From the NCBI GenBank assembly GCA_963706785.1, contig CAVPNJ010000009.1:1-64000 (forward strand): DNA of 64,000 bases, given 5' to 3'. Below the pieces are notes generated by a model, which was given only the letters and a program-made list of their open reading frames with translations, ran no database searches and was not told the DNA's origin. Source of the DNA: Pollutimonas sp963706785 (GTDB lineage Bacteria > Pseudomonadota > Gammaproteobacteria > Burkholderiales > Burkholderiaceae_B). The position numbers and the translations under genes are program-made. Below are positions 9,247-17,672 of this stretch, in pieces; position 1 is the first letter of the stretch; each line of letters starts with the position of its first letter.

Positions 9247-10911
9247 TCAGGCATGCCAGCGCGTTTGCACGACACGAAAGCGGTTCGCGACATATGCCGA
9301 ATCAGAAAGGGCTGCGTTGGCAGCCGGGTTGGCGCCTGTACCGTGAAAGTCGCTGAACGCAGCTGTCTGGTTCACGAATACTGCGCCAGTCAGATTGAGC
9401 GACAGCGATACACCGGCACGCTCGGCTGCCTTCTGGGCTTTACGAGCAACCGCGTCCTCAGTGGTATAGACCGAAAAAGAGAGCGCGCCGTGCTCGATAA
9501 CCTTCCGTTTGGCCAATTCGATGCTGTCATCAGTTGAATCCGTTGCTACGACAAATACAATTGGGCCAAACCACTCGCGCGAAATAGCTGGCTCGTCGGA
9601 ATTTGCCTTCAACAGCAAAGGAGTTTGCACTGTAGCGTTTTCAAACTGCGGATGAAGCAAGCTGCGACTGTCGGCAAGTACTGGCAAACCCAGCGCTTTG
9701 GCATCAGTCAGGCGCTGCACGATAGCGGCGTTCTGGATGGCCCCGGTTATCTCCACGGCCCTGGCAGGATCAGAAGTGAGCTTTTCGACCGCCTGAGCCA
9801 GTCCCGCTGCCACCTCATCGAAGCTCAGATGCCCGTCCGCGGTTTTGATTCCATCGCGCGGCACGTAAATATTCTGCGGCGCCGTACACATTTGACCTGA
9901 ATACAACGCAAAGGAAAATGCCAGGTTACGGGCGACGCCTTTGAAATCGTCGACGGAATCGATAATGACCTGATTCACACCGGCTTTCTCGGTATAGACC
10001 TGGGCTTGACGAGCATGCTCTTCAAGCCAGTTGCCATTAGCACTGCTGCCTGTGAAGTCGATGATCTTGACCGCTGGATTCAAGGCCAGCGCCTGTGCCG
10101 TGTCATCGCTGGCGCTGTGGGCCGCCAACAATACGACATTGGGATCGAAACCGGCCTCCTTCAGAACTTCGCGGGCAATTCTTACAGTGATTGCCAACGG
10201 CAGGATCGCAGCGGGATGGGGTTTGACAATGACCGTATTACCGGTCGCAAGACTGGCAAACAGCCCCGGATAGCCATTCCAAGTCGGGAAGGTAGAACAA
10301 CCGACAATAAGACTTATTCCCCGCGGTACGACGGTGAACGTTTTCTGCATCTTGATAGGATCGTGCTTACCTTGAGGCTTCTCCCATGTAACCAATTCCG
10401 GGATGCGCGACATCTCTTGCCAGGCGTACGCGACGGCTTCCACGCCGCGATCCTGCGCATGAGGGCCTCCGGCCTGGAAGGCCATCATGAACCCCTGCCC
10501 CGTCGTGTGCTGCACCGCATACGCAATTTCGAAGCTGTGCTGGTTCAATCGTTTAAGAATCTCCAGCGCAACGCCCGCCCAAACACGCGGACCTGCCTCC
10601 CGCCAGGAGTCGAGCGCATGCTCAGACTGGGCGATCAAGGTTTCAACCGGCACCTGCGGATAGCGGATGCCTAGTGCGAAGCCAAACGGCGATTGCTCGT
10701 TGCCAACAGTACCGGTGGCTCCTTCTTGTTGTAACGGAAAATCCTTGCCCTGATAGGCCTCGAATAGCGCCTTGGCATCATCATTGGCTGTTTCGCCGTA
10801 AACGCGGGGACTTGGCGACTCGGAAAACGGGCTCCAGTACCCGCGGCTTGCCGTCGCTGCGACCGCTTGCTGAAGCAATTCCTGATGAACATTAAAAAAA
10901 TCTTCGGACAC
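9247..10911 (-). CDS. paaN: Phenylacetic acid degradation protein PaaN (aldehyde dehydrogenase)
   Basis: About 554 residues, aldehyde dehydrogenase superfamily. The NAD(P)-binding region (VVPRGISLIVGCSTFPTWNG, then VIVKPHP) and the catalytic Cys in FALYSGQMCTAPQNIYVP are visible. PaaN is thought to oxidise the ring-opened semialdehyde-CoA, as the dehydrogenase half of E. coli PaaZ does; there is no C-terminal MaoC hydratase domain, so ring-opening by an oxepin-CoA hydrolase needs another protein. A GTG at 10920 also opens the frame, but AGGAG abuts it, so the GTG at 10911 (8-base spacing) is the better start. A terminator-like hairpin lies directly upstream. Confidence 0.88.
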   Translation of the reverse strand: MSEDFFNVHQELLQQAVAATASRGYWSPFSESPSPRVYGETANDDAKALFEAYQGKDFPLQQEGATGTVGNEQSPFGFALGIRYPQVPVETLIAQSEHALDSWREAGPRVWAGVALEILKRLNQHSFEIAYAVQHTTGQGFMMAFQAGGPHAQDRGVEAVAYAWQEMSRIPELVTWEKPQGKHDPIKMQKTFTVVPRGISLIVGCSTFPTWNGYPGLFASLATGNTVIVKPHPAAILPLAITVRIAREVLKEAGFDPNVVLLAAHSASDDTAQALALNPAVKIIDFTGSSANGNWLEEHARQAQVYTEKAGVNQVIIDSVDDFKGVARNLAFSFALYSGQMCTAPQNIYVPRDGIKTADGHLSFDEVAAGLAQAVEKLTSDPARAVEITGAIQNAAIVQRLTDAKALGLPVLADSRSLLHPQFENATVQTPLLLKANSDEPAISREWFGPIVFVVATDSTDDSIELAKRKVIEHGALSFSVYTTEDAVARKAQKAAERAGVSLSLNLTGAVFVNQTAAFSDFHGTGANPAANAALSDSAYVANRFRVVQTRWHA

Positions 10912-10924
10912 GGTGCTCACTCCT

Positions 10925-10951
10925 AAAAAACTGGCCTGACTTACAGGCCAG
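10925..10951 (-). terminator. Terminator or attenuator between paaE and paaN
   Basis: On the minus strand CTGGCCTG pairs with CAGGCCAG across a 5-base loop and is followed by six T. It stands after the paaE stop and ends only a few bases before the paaN ribosome site. It could set the ratio of the epoxidase genes to the downstream genes. Confidence 0.75.
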
Positions 10952-11004
10952 GCCTATTATTGTTGTTGGACTAACGCTGTCGCGCTGGCTCGATGAAATA
11001 CAAA

Positions 11005-12087
11005 TCAGGTTTCTTGGTCAAAATCAATAACCAACTTATCGCTGACTGGAAAGCTTTGGCAACAAAGAACAAATCCTCGGGCGACTTCGTAATCTTCCAG
11101 GGCAAAATTGGCGTCCATATCGACCTCGCCTTCGATGACCTTGCAACGGCAGGTGGAACAGACACCTCCTTTGCATGAGTAAGGCAGTTCGATGCCTTGC
11201 GCCAGGGCGGAGTCGAGCACGCTATCCTTGTTCTTTTCTATGGCCAAATTCCGACTAATACCGTCTTGTATAACGGTGACCTGGCACATGTCGTTACCCG
11301 GTGCCTTACGCGCCTCGAGGCCGGTACGAAGCGCGCGTGGTCCTTTTGGCGAGCCAAACAGCTCGAATTTGATCCTGGACTTATCAACCCCCTTTTCGAT
11401 GAGTGCCTGAGTCACCGATTCCGTCATATCTTGGGGGCCGCAGACGAACGCATAATCGATCTGCGAAGGGTCCGTCCATAGGCGAAGCAACTGTGCTGCT
11501 TTCGGGCCATCAAGGCGACCGTTGAAAAGTTCTATATCCTGATGTTCGCGGCTCATGACATAAACCAGAGAGAACCGAGTCATATAGCGATTCTTCAGGT
11601 CTTCGATTTCTTCACGGAACAAAACGGCCGATGAGGCGCGATTGCCAAAGAACAAGGTGAAAGTACTTTCCGGCTCGGTATCGAGGGCGGTTTTAATCAG
11701 CGACAAGATGGGCGTGATACCACTACCCACTGCGAAAGCCACGTATCGATTCGCATTGCGGGCCGAAAATTCCATGGTGAAATGCCCATCTGGCGGCATG
11801 ACCTCTAGAGACTGGCCTGGCTCCAGATGCTGGTTAGCCCAGTTGGAAAAAGCACCATCGTTCATGCGCTTAATTGCCACCCTTAATTGCCTGTCGCTGG
11901 GAGCGGCGCAGATCGAGTAGGAGCGACGCAACTCCTCGCCATCGACACTGGTCCGCAAAGTCAGATACTGACCGGGCCGAAAGGCGAACTTTTCGTGCAA
12001 GTTTGTGGGTACGTCGAAGGTGACTACCACCGCATCACGCGTGTTTTTGGCAACCGACGCTACCTTTAAGGGATAAAAATTATTCAT
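11005..12087 (-). CDS. paaE: Phenylacetyl-CoA epoxidase reductase subunit
   Basis: A 360-residue reductase that passes electrons from NADPH to the PaaAC di-iron epoxidase. Domain order: a ferredoxin-reductase-type FAD domain (RPGQYLTL, then RRSYSIC, residues about 35-65), an NAD(P) domain (VGSGITPILSLI and VCGPQDMTE), and a C-terminal plant-type 2Fe-2S domain (CKGGVCSTCRCKV with a fourth Cys in VLCCQS). The ATG at 12087 overlaps the paaD stop by one base (TGATG); a TTG one codon earlier is less likely. It is the last gene of paaABCDE. Confidence 0.95.
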   Translation of the reverse strand: MNNFYPLKVASVAKNTRDAVVVTFDVPTNLHEKFAFRPGQYLTLRTSVDGEELRRSYSICAAPSDRQLRVAIKRMNDGAFSNWANQHLEPGQSLEVMPPDGHFTMEFSARNANRYVAFAVGSGITPILSLIKTALDTEPESTFTLFFGNRASSAVLFREEIEDLKNRYMTRFSLVYVMSREHQDIELFNGRLDGPKAAQLLRLWTDPSQIDYAFVCGPQDMTESVTQALIEKGVDKSRIKFELFGSPKGPRALRTGLEARKAPGNDMCQVTVIQDGISRNLAIEKNKDSVLDSALAQGIELPYSCKGGVCSTCRCKVIEGEVDMDANFALEDYEVARGFVLCCQSFPVSDKLVIDFDQET

Positions 12088-12599
12088 CAATGCGCCTTAA
12101 AGTAGTCAAAGGGTTCGCCGCAGTCGTTACAGCGATACAAAGCTTTGCACGAAGTCGAGCCGAAGTGACTGATAAGCCGAGTGTGACTGGAACCGCATAA
12201 CGGACACGGCACAAGCAAATCTGTGGCACGGCGGGTGATGCCCGAGATATTGACCGCTTTCTCGCCCGGAGGCGCAATACCGTAACCCTTTAACGCTAAG
12301 CGGCCCTCGGGACTCATCCAGTCGGTGGTCCAGGCAGGCGACAATTGAGTTTCGATGCGTATCTGATCGACTCCCCTAGCGTGCAAGACGTTCTTGATAT
12401 CAGCAGAAATTTCTTGCATGGCCGGACAGCCAGAATACGTAGGGGTGATAGTCACCACGCAGACGGGTCCTTCCCAAGAAATCTGTCGAATTAGGCCAAG
12501 GTCTACCACCGACAACACCGGGATTTCGGGATCAGGCACCTGCCTGAGCCACTCCATGACATCATCGTTTGTGACAGAAGTTGAAAATGTATTCACCAC
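12087..12599 (-). CDS. paaD: Phenylacetate-CoA epoxidase maturation protein PaaD
   Basis: A 170-residue protein with an N-terminal MIP18/DUF59 domain (VPDPEIPVLSVVDLGLIR) and a C-terminal zinc-ribbon-like cysteine set (PCPLCGSS then YRCNDCGEPF). PaaD is needed for an active epoxidase and is thought to help iron or Fe-S assembly. Two GTG codons in a row open the gene at 12599 and 12596, inside the end of paaC (overlap of 4-7 bases). Its stop overlaps the paaE start. Confidence 0.93.
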   Translation of the reverse strand: MVNTFSTSVTNDDVMEWLRQVPDPEIPVLSVVDLGLIRQISWEGPVCVVTITPTYSGCPAMQEISADIKNVLHARGVDQIRIETQLSPAWTTDWMSPEGRLALKGYGIAPPGEKAVNISGITRRATDLLVPCPLCGSSHTRLISHFGSTSCKALYRCNDCGEPFDYFKAH

Positions 12600-13357
12600 G
12601 CCGCTCCTGGGTAAGCGCGCTGCAGATGCTGCATCTCGGCAAGAATGTATCCGAGCGCTTCGGTATGGCGACCTGTAACGCCACCCCGATGGGCTGGATG
12701 ATAGGCTTCATCGTCCATGGGAAGCGTCAGTGTTGCCTCGTGTGCAGTCCGTCGAACTTGGTCCTGCCAACCCTCCCAAAGCTGCGAATGAAGAGGTGCG
12801 ACCTTGCGTTCGACCATCGCCCGGACGACCTCATCGTCGACGAAAAGCTCGCCAACAAAAGGCCAGGCATCGTTCACGGCGGCCTGCATCCTGGCGTGGC
12901 TCTCGGGCGTGCCATCACCTAGCCGCACAAGAATATCGGATGAACGCCGCACATGATAAGTCACCTCTTTAAGCGATTTTTCGGCTATGGCGGCCACACG
13001 TTTATCTGACGACAGGCGCAAGGCATCCAGAAGAAAATAATGCCAGACATCAAAGAAGTACTGCCGTGCAATGGTGTCGCCGTAGTGACCGTTCACCCGC
13101 TCTACCAGCAAGTAGTTGCGATACTCGGGAGCGTCGCGCAAGTACGCAAGCTGGTCTTCATCGCGAGATGCACCTTCGACTTCGCCTGCCAATGTCAGCC
13201 ACAATCGGGATTGACCCAATAGATCGAGCGACACGTTGGTCATTGCGAGGTCTTCCTCCAACGCGGGCCCGTGACCTGTCCATTCGGCAAGTCGATGCGA
13301 AAGTATCAGCGTGGTATCGCCCAGACGCAGCAGATATTGAAACAAGGCTTGATCCAT
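12593..13357 (-). CDS. paaC: Phenylacetyl-CoA epoxidase structural subunit PaaC
   Basis: A 254-residue ferritin-like subunit of the epoxidase. It pairs with PaaA but lacks most of the metal ligands and acts as a scaffold. The start MDQALFQYLLRLGDTTLILSHRL-type sequence and the run LDLLGQSRLW match the family. It is 8 bases after the paaB stop and overlaps paaD at the 3' end, as in other paaABCDE operons. Confidence 0.95.
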   Translation of the reverse strand: MDQALFQYLLRLGDTTLILSHRLAEWTGHGPALEEDLAMTNVSLDLLGQSRLWLTLAGEVEGASRDEDQLAYLRDAPEYRNYLLVERVNGHYGDTIARQYFFDVWHYFLLDALRLSSDKRVAAIAEKSLKEVTYHVRRSSDILVRLGDGTPESHARMQAAVNDAWPFVGELFVDDEVVRAMVERKVAPLHSQLWEGWQDQVRRTAHEATLTLPMDDEAYHPAHRGGVTGRHTEALGYILAEMQHLQRAYPGAAW

Positions 13358-13365
13358 GGAACCCC

Positions 13366-13653
13366 CTACATGTGCTTGATTTCTTCAGGCATTGGAAAGA
13401 ATGTGGGATGGCGATAGACTTTGCTGTTCGCAGGTTCAAACAACGGTTCTTTATCGCCCGGACTGCTGGCGATCACATCGTTAGCCTTTACGACCCATAT
13501 GCTCAGCCCCTCGTTGCGGCGCGTATAGACGTCGCGTGCATTGTTGATAGCCATTTCCGCGTCAGGCGCATGCAGACTGCCTACATGCTTGTGGGCGAGA
13601 CCGTGCTGGCTTCGAATAAAAACTTCCCAAAGAGGCCATCCGATTTGACTCAT
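13366..13653 (-). CDS. paaB: Phenylacetyl-CoA epoxidase subunit PaaB
   Basis: A 95-residue subunit that bridges PaaAC heterodimers. The family start WPLWEVFIRSQHGLAHKHVG is seen, and the short length is normal. It lies between paaA (49-base gap) and paaC (8-base gap). PaaB has no catalytic residues of its own. Confidence 0.95.
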   Translation of the reverse strand: MSQIGWPLWEVFIRSQHGLAHKHVGSLHAPDAEMAINNARDVYTRRNEGLSIWVVKANDVIASSPGDKEPLFEPANSKVYRHPTFFPMPEEIKHM

Positions 13654-13702
13654 TTCCGTATCCTCCGCGGCGTCGCCGCCGCCATGCCATCATTGTGAGC
13701 CG

Positions 13703-14695
13703 TCAAGCGACCGCCTGCCGGCGAACCTGTTTGTCGGCATATGCCGTGAATGCATCGCGCACCCACGCACCTTCTTCATGCGCATCAACCCGCGCCTTCA
13801 GGCGCTCTCGGTTACACGGACCGTTGCCTTTGATCACAGCATAGAACTCTGCCCAGTCGATCTCACCGAATTCGTAATGGCCGAGCTCTTCGTTCCATTT
13901 GAGGTCGGGATCCGGCACTTTCAGACCCAAATACTCAGCCTGCGGAACCGTCTGATCCACCATTTTCTGGCGCAGTTCATCGTTGCTGAAAAGCTTGATG
14001 CGCCACTGCATGGATTGCGCGCTATTGGGCGAATCGGCGTCCGAAGGGCCAAACATCATCAGTGCGGGCCACCACCAGCGGTTGAAAGCCTCCTGACACA
14101 TATCCTTTTGCGCCTGGGTGCCGTGCAGGCACATTTGAATCAAGAGGTCGTAGCCCTGACGCTGATGAAAGGACTCTTCTTTGCAGACGCGGACCATGGC
14201 CCGCGCGTAGGGCCCATACGAGCATCTGCAGAGTGGAATTTGATTGATGATGGCCGAACCGTCGACGAGCCAGCCTATCATTCCGATATCGGCCCAGGTG
14301 AGGGTCGGGTAATTGAAAATACTGGAGTACTTCGCCTTGCCGGAAAGTAAATCATCCACCAAGTCGTCTCGCGATACGCCTAGAGTTTCGGCGGCGCTAT
14401 ATAGGTACAGCCCGTGGCCTGCTTCGTCCTGCACTTTAGCGAGCAAGATGGCCTTACGCTTCAGAGACGGCGCCCGGGTTATCCAGTTGCCTTCTGGCAG
14501 CATGCCTACGATTTCAGAGTGAGCGTGCTGTGAAATCTGACGCACCAATGTCTTACGGTAGGCGTCGGGCATCCAGTCTTTCGCCTCGATTCGAATTCCT
14601 TCGTCGATACGCTGCTGGAAGGCAAGTTCCGGCCCCGTCATTTGATCGACGGCGCGTACACTTTTGACCCCGGTTTCCACAAGCTGAGCATACAT
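13703..14695 (-). CDS. paaA: Phenylacetyl-CoA epoxidase catalytic subunit PaaA
   Basis: A 330-residue di-iron oxygenase subunit that epoxidises the aromatic ring of phenylacetyl-CoA. Carboxylate and His ligand motifs are seen: SQHAHSEIVG, KVQDEAGHGLYLYS and CKEESFHQRQG. It is the first gene of the minus-strand paa operon. The divergent gap to paaX holds the presumed operator. GGAGACTGTC precedes the ATG. Confidence 0.97.
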   Translation of the reverse strand: MYAQLVETGVKSVRAVDQMTGPELAFQQRIDEGIRIEAKDWMPDAYRKTLVRQISQHAHSEIVGMLPEGNWITRAPSLKRKAILLAKVQDEAGHGLYLYSAAETLGVSRDDLVDDLLSGKAKYSSIFNYPTLTWADIGMIGWLVDGSAIINQIPLCRCSYGPYARAMVRVCKEESFHQRQGYDLLIQMCLHGTQAQKDMCQEAFNRWWWPALMMFGPSDADSPNSAQSMQWRIKLFSNDELRQKMVDQTVPQAEYLGLKVPDPDLKWNEELGHYEFGEIDWAEFYAVIKGNGPCNRERLKARVDAHEEGAWVRDAFTAYADKQVRRQAVA

Positions 14696-14834
14696 GACAG
14701 TCTCCTTATATTTTTGTGGCGCTGATCCTCATTATTTAATACAAAAATATTGATGTCAATCAAATTTTAGTATCAAATGTGGGGTGAGAGCAGCTTCATA
14801 TTCGAGGCCAATTCAGTAAAGGGATTTCTCTTAC
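14696..14834. promoter_or_regulatory. paaA/paaX divergent promoter with candidate PaaX operator
   Basis: The 139-base gap has an AT-rich core with the palindrome ATTGATGTCAAT (14749-14760), flanked by weaker dyad arms TACAAAAAT (14740-14748) and ATTTTAGTA (14764-14772). PaaX-type repressors bind such dyads and leave on binding phenylacetyl-CoA. The exact operator is inferred from position and symmetry; it does not closely match the E. coli PaaX site. Confidence 0.5.
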
Positions 14835-15791
14835 ATGCAAGACTCACAAAGCACCTTACAGCGGTTAATTCATTCGCTTCTTGAGAACAATCCGCCGCGT
14901 GCGAAGTCTCTTTGCGTGACACTGTTGGGTGATGCCATTAGCCCGCATGGCGGAAGTATTTGGCTGAGTGACCTGATCGAATTAGTGACGCCGTTGGGAA
15001 TCAACGAACGCTTATTGCGCACCAGCGTCTTCCGTCTAGTGGCACAGGGCTGGTTGCAATCGGAACGTCATGGGCGGCGCAGCTTATACCGTTTGAGCGA
15101 GCAAGGGGATGAACTGACCCGTCAGGCGTCCTTTCGGATTTATGATGGTTCGCCAACACAATGGGACGGGGACTGGACGTTGGTGATTCTGCCCCGCTTC
15201 GGCAATGGCAGCCTTAGCCAGCGGGGCGAGGTGCGACGCGAATTGATCTGGGCGGGATTTGGCGCGATCGCCCCGGGAATTTTTGCCTTGCCCCGCAACC
15301 AGAAGACTGCAGCACAAAAGGTCCTGAATAAACTGCAGCTATCAAACCATGCGCTGGTACTGAGCGCCCATGAACTGAACGACGGCAATGGACTGCTTAT
15401 CAGTTCGCTTATTTCGCAGTGCTGGGATCTTGACGGCGTAGCAGGCCAGTACCAAAGATTCTCGGATACCTTCGGCCCCATACTGGATGCAAGCAATCCG
15501 GGCATACGGCCATCGCAAGCATTTGCCGTACGTGCCCTGACCATACACGAATGGCGCCGTATCATCCTGCATGACCCCAAATTGCCTGTGCAGATGCTGC
15601 CCGCAAATTGGCCGGGCCACGCTGCCCGCGAGCTATGCGGAAAATTGTACTGGGCGGTATTCGACCTTGCCGAGCAGCACCTGGATCAGTTGCTGAGCCA
15701 GGATCCGGCACGGTACCAGGCGGCGAAACCCTACATATACGAGCGATTCGGCGGCCGCAGTGGCCTTGTTGGGAAAAAAGCGGCGGCCTGA
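14835..15791 (+). CDS. paaX: Phenylacetic acid degradation operon repressor PaaX
   Basis: A 318-residue regulator. The N-terminal winged helix (about residues 35-90; GINERLLRTSVFRLVAQGWL is the recognition region) and the long C-terminal PaaX domain (from about residue 100, DGDWTLVILP) match PaaX. It represses the paa operon until phenylacetyl-CoA accumulates. It is transcribed away from paaA. AAGGGA lies about 9 bases before the ATG. It converges on orn, with a hairpin in the gap. Confidence 0.93.
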   Translation: MQDSQSTLQRLIHSLLENNPPRAKSLCVTLLGDAISPHGGSIWLSDLIELVTPLGINERLLRTSVFRLVAQGWLQSERHGRRSLYRLSEQGDELTRQASFRIYDGSPTQWDGDWTLVILPRFGNGSLSQRGEVRRELIWAGFGAIAPGIFALPRNQKTAAQKVLNKLQLSNHALVLSAHELNDGNGLLISSLISQCWDLDGVAGQYQRFSDTFGPILDASNPGIRPSQAFAVRALTIHEWRRIILHDPKLPVQMLPANWPGHAARELCGKLYWAVFDLAEQHLDQLLSQDPARYQAAKPYIYERFGGRSGLVGKKAAA

Positions 15792-15799
15792 TGATGCCA

Positions 15800-15831
15800 G
15801 GCGATTTGGCGACGTTTGGGTCGCCATCGCC
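15800..15831. terminator. Hairpin between convergent paaX and orn
   Basis: Stem GGCGA-GGCGAC pairs with GTCGCC-TCGCC (small internal loop, GTTTGG apex). It lies between two converging genes, so it may end both transcripts, though neither side has a T tract. Confidence 0.45.
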
Positions 15832-15836
15832 AGCCA

Positions 15837-16382
15837 CTATAACTTGATAAAGTGTTCGCGGTAATGCTTGAGTTCTTCGATGGACTCGTAAATATCGGCC
15901 AGCGCTTCGTGACGGCTTTTCTTGACAAAACTTTTATATACCTCGGGCTTCCAGCGCAAGGAAAGTTCCTTCAGGGTACTGACATCAAGATTGCGATAAT
16001 GGAAGAAAGCCTCGAGTCGGGGCATATACTTGACCATGAACCGGCGGTCTTGACCGATGGTGTTGCCGCACATAGGTGACTTCCCGGCTGGAACGTACTC
16101 TGCGAGGAAAGCCAACAGTTGTTCTTCGGCTTGCTCTTCGGTAAGAGTCGAAGCCTTGACCTTGTCAATCAGACCGCTTTTACCATGTGTCGACTGATTC
16201 CATTTGTCCATTGCGTCAAGTAGTTCATTGGTCTGGTGTATAACCAATACCGGACCCTCCGCCACAAAGGTAAGATCGGCCTCTGTGACAACGACAGCCA
16301 CCTCGATAATGCGTTCTTTTTCAGGGTCCAGACCGGTCATTTCCATATCTAGCCATACTAAACGCTGTTCATTTACCGCCAT
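15837..16382 (-). CDS. orn: Oligoribonuclease
   Basis: A 181-residue DEDDh 3'-5' exonuclease that degrades very short RNAs and pGpG in the cytoplasm. The first acidic motif LVWLDMEMTGLDPEKERIIE, a second in the GNTIGQDRRFM region and the final H-x4-D (SRHEALADI) are present. The length equals E. coli Orn. I start at 16382 because AAGGA lies 8 bases upstream; the frame is open to 16427. The gene diverges from the M48 protease gene. Confidence 0.97.
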   Translation of the reverse strand: MAVNEQRLVWLDMEMTGLDPEKERIIEVAVVVTEADLTFVAEGPVLVIHQTNELLDAMDKWNQSTHGKSGLIDKVKASTLTEEQAEEQLLAFLAEYVPAGKSPMCGNTIGQDRRFMVKYMPRLEAFFHYRNLDVSTLKELSLRWKPEVYKSFVKKSRHEALADIYESIEELKHYREHFIKL

Positions 16383-16427
16383 ATAATTCATCCTTAAAAC
16401 ACCGATTTTCGCACACTGGCGCATCAT

Positions 16428-17672
16428 ATGTTTACCTTCACGTTTATCGCCTTCCTGCTTTCCGAAGTCCTTATGCGGCTATGGCTGGCATCTCGCCAAA
16501 TTCGTCACGTGCAACAACACCGTGCAGCCGTGCCCTCGGAGTTTGCTGATCGCATCAAATTGCCGAGCCATCAAAGGGCTGCCGACTACACCGTAGCCCG
16601 AATGCAGGTTTCGATGATCGAGCGAGTCACCGAAGCGGCGATGCTCGTTGCATTCACGCTGCTCGGCGGACTCCAGTTCCTCGATGTACAACTGGGAAAT
16701 CTTATCGATAACGAAATGCTGCGACAGCTCGCCTTGATCGGTTCGGTGCTGGCCCTGCTTGGAGTTGTAGGTTTGCCCTTTTCCGTATGGAAAAAATTCA
16801 AGGTTGAAGCGCGCTTCGGTTTCAATCGCATGACTCCGAAATTATTTATTCAAGACGCATTGAAAACGTTGCTATTGACCCTCGCACTCGGCACACCTCT
16901 GGTGGCCAGTGTCCTGTGGATAATGGCGAACGCAGGCGCCAACTGGGTATGGTGGGCATGGGGCATCTGGGTAGGCTTCAACTTGCTAATTTTGTGGCTT
17001 CTTCCCACTGTGATCGCACCGCTTTTCAATAAGTTCACGCCGTTGAACAACCCGGAAATTGCCGAACGTATACGCTTGCTCGCGAAACGCTGCGGATTTT
17101 CGCTTAAAGGCCTCTTCGTAATGGACGGTTCGCGCCGGTCAGCCCACGGCAATGCCTACTTCACCGGTTTCGGCAAAGCCCGACGAATCGTTTTCTTCGA
17201 TACTTTGCTGGCTCGCCTTAACGTCGATGAAATCGAAGCCGTACTGGGCCACGAACTCGGCCACTTCAAACATCACCATATCCTAAAGCGCATGGCGATC
17301 AGCTTTAGCCTCGCCCTGCTATTTGTTCTGCTATTGGGATGGCTATCGTCCCAAGTCTGGTTCTACGTGCAACTTGGGGTGGTCCCGCAACTGGGACGCC
17401 CGAACGATGCGTTGGCCCTCATCCTGTTTTTTCTGGCTGTCCCTGTTTTCACCTTCTGGTTCACTCCGCTTGCCAGTTGGCTTTCGCGGCGCGACGAGTT
17501 TCAGGCAGACCATTATGCTGCCCGGCAGTGCTCTCCCAACGCCCTGATTTCCGCCCTAATAAAGCTTTATGACGATAACGCCGCCACCTTGACACCAGAT
17601 CCGGTACACTCGGCGTTTTATGACAGCCACCCTACCGCCGTGATACGCATACAGAAGTTAAAACATGGCTGA
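16428..17672 (+). CDS. M48 family zinc metalloprotease (Ste24/CAAX protease type)
   Basis: A 414-residue inner-membrane protease. The zinc motif HELGH (about residues 276-280, VLGHELGHFKHHH) and a downstream ligand region RRDEFQADHYAA are present, with about six hydrophobic segments and the N-terminal Ste24 domain (from residue 30). In bacteria it is presumed to do membrane protein quality control; no CAAX substrates are expected. The ORF start lies 45 bases from the orn start, so promoters overlap. The end overlaps rsgA by 8 bases. Confidence 0.92.
   Translation: MFTFTFIAFLLSEVLMRLWLASRQIRHVQQHRAAVPSEFADRIKLPSHQRAADYTVARMQVSMIERVTEAAMLVAFTLLGGLQFLDVQLGNLIDNEMLRQLALIGSVLALLGVVGLPFSVWKKFKVEARFGFNRMTPKLFIQDALKTLLLTLALGTPLVASVLWIMANAGANWVWWAWGIWVGFNLLILWLLPTVIAPLFNKFTPLNNPEIAERIRLLAKRCGFSLKGLFVMDGSRRSAHGNAYFTGFGKARRIVFFDTLLARLNVDEIEAVLGHELGHFKHHHILKRMAISFSLALLFVLLLGWLSSQVWFYVQLGVVPQLGRPNDALALILFFLAVPVFTFWFTPLASWLSRRDEFQADHYAARQCSPNALISALIKLYDDNAATLTPDPVHSAFYDSHPTAVIRIQKLKHG

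Noticed and set aside
10006..10674. Plus-strand 222-codon frame inside paaN
   Set aside because: Antisense shadow; codon use mirrors paaN.
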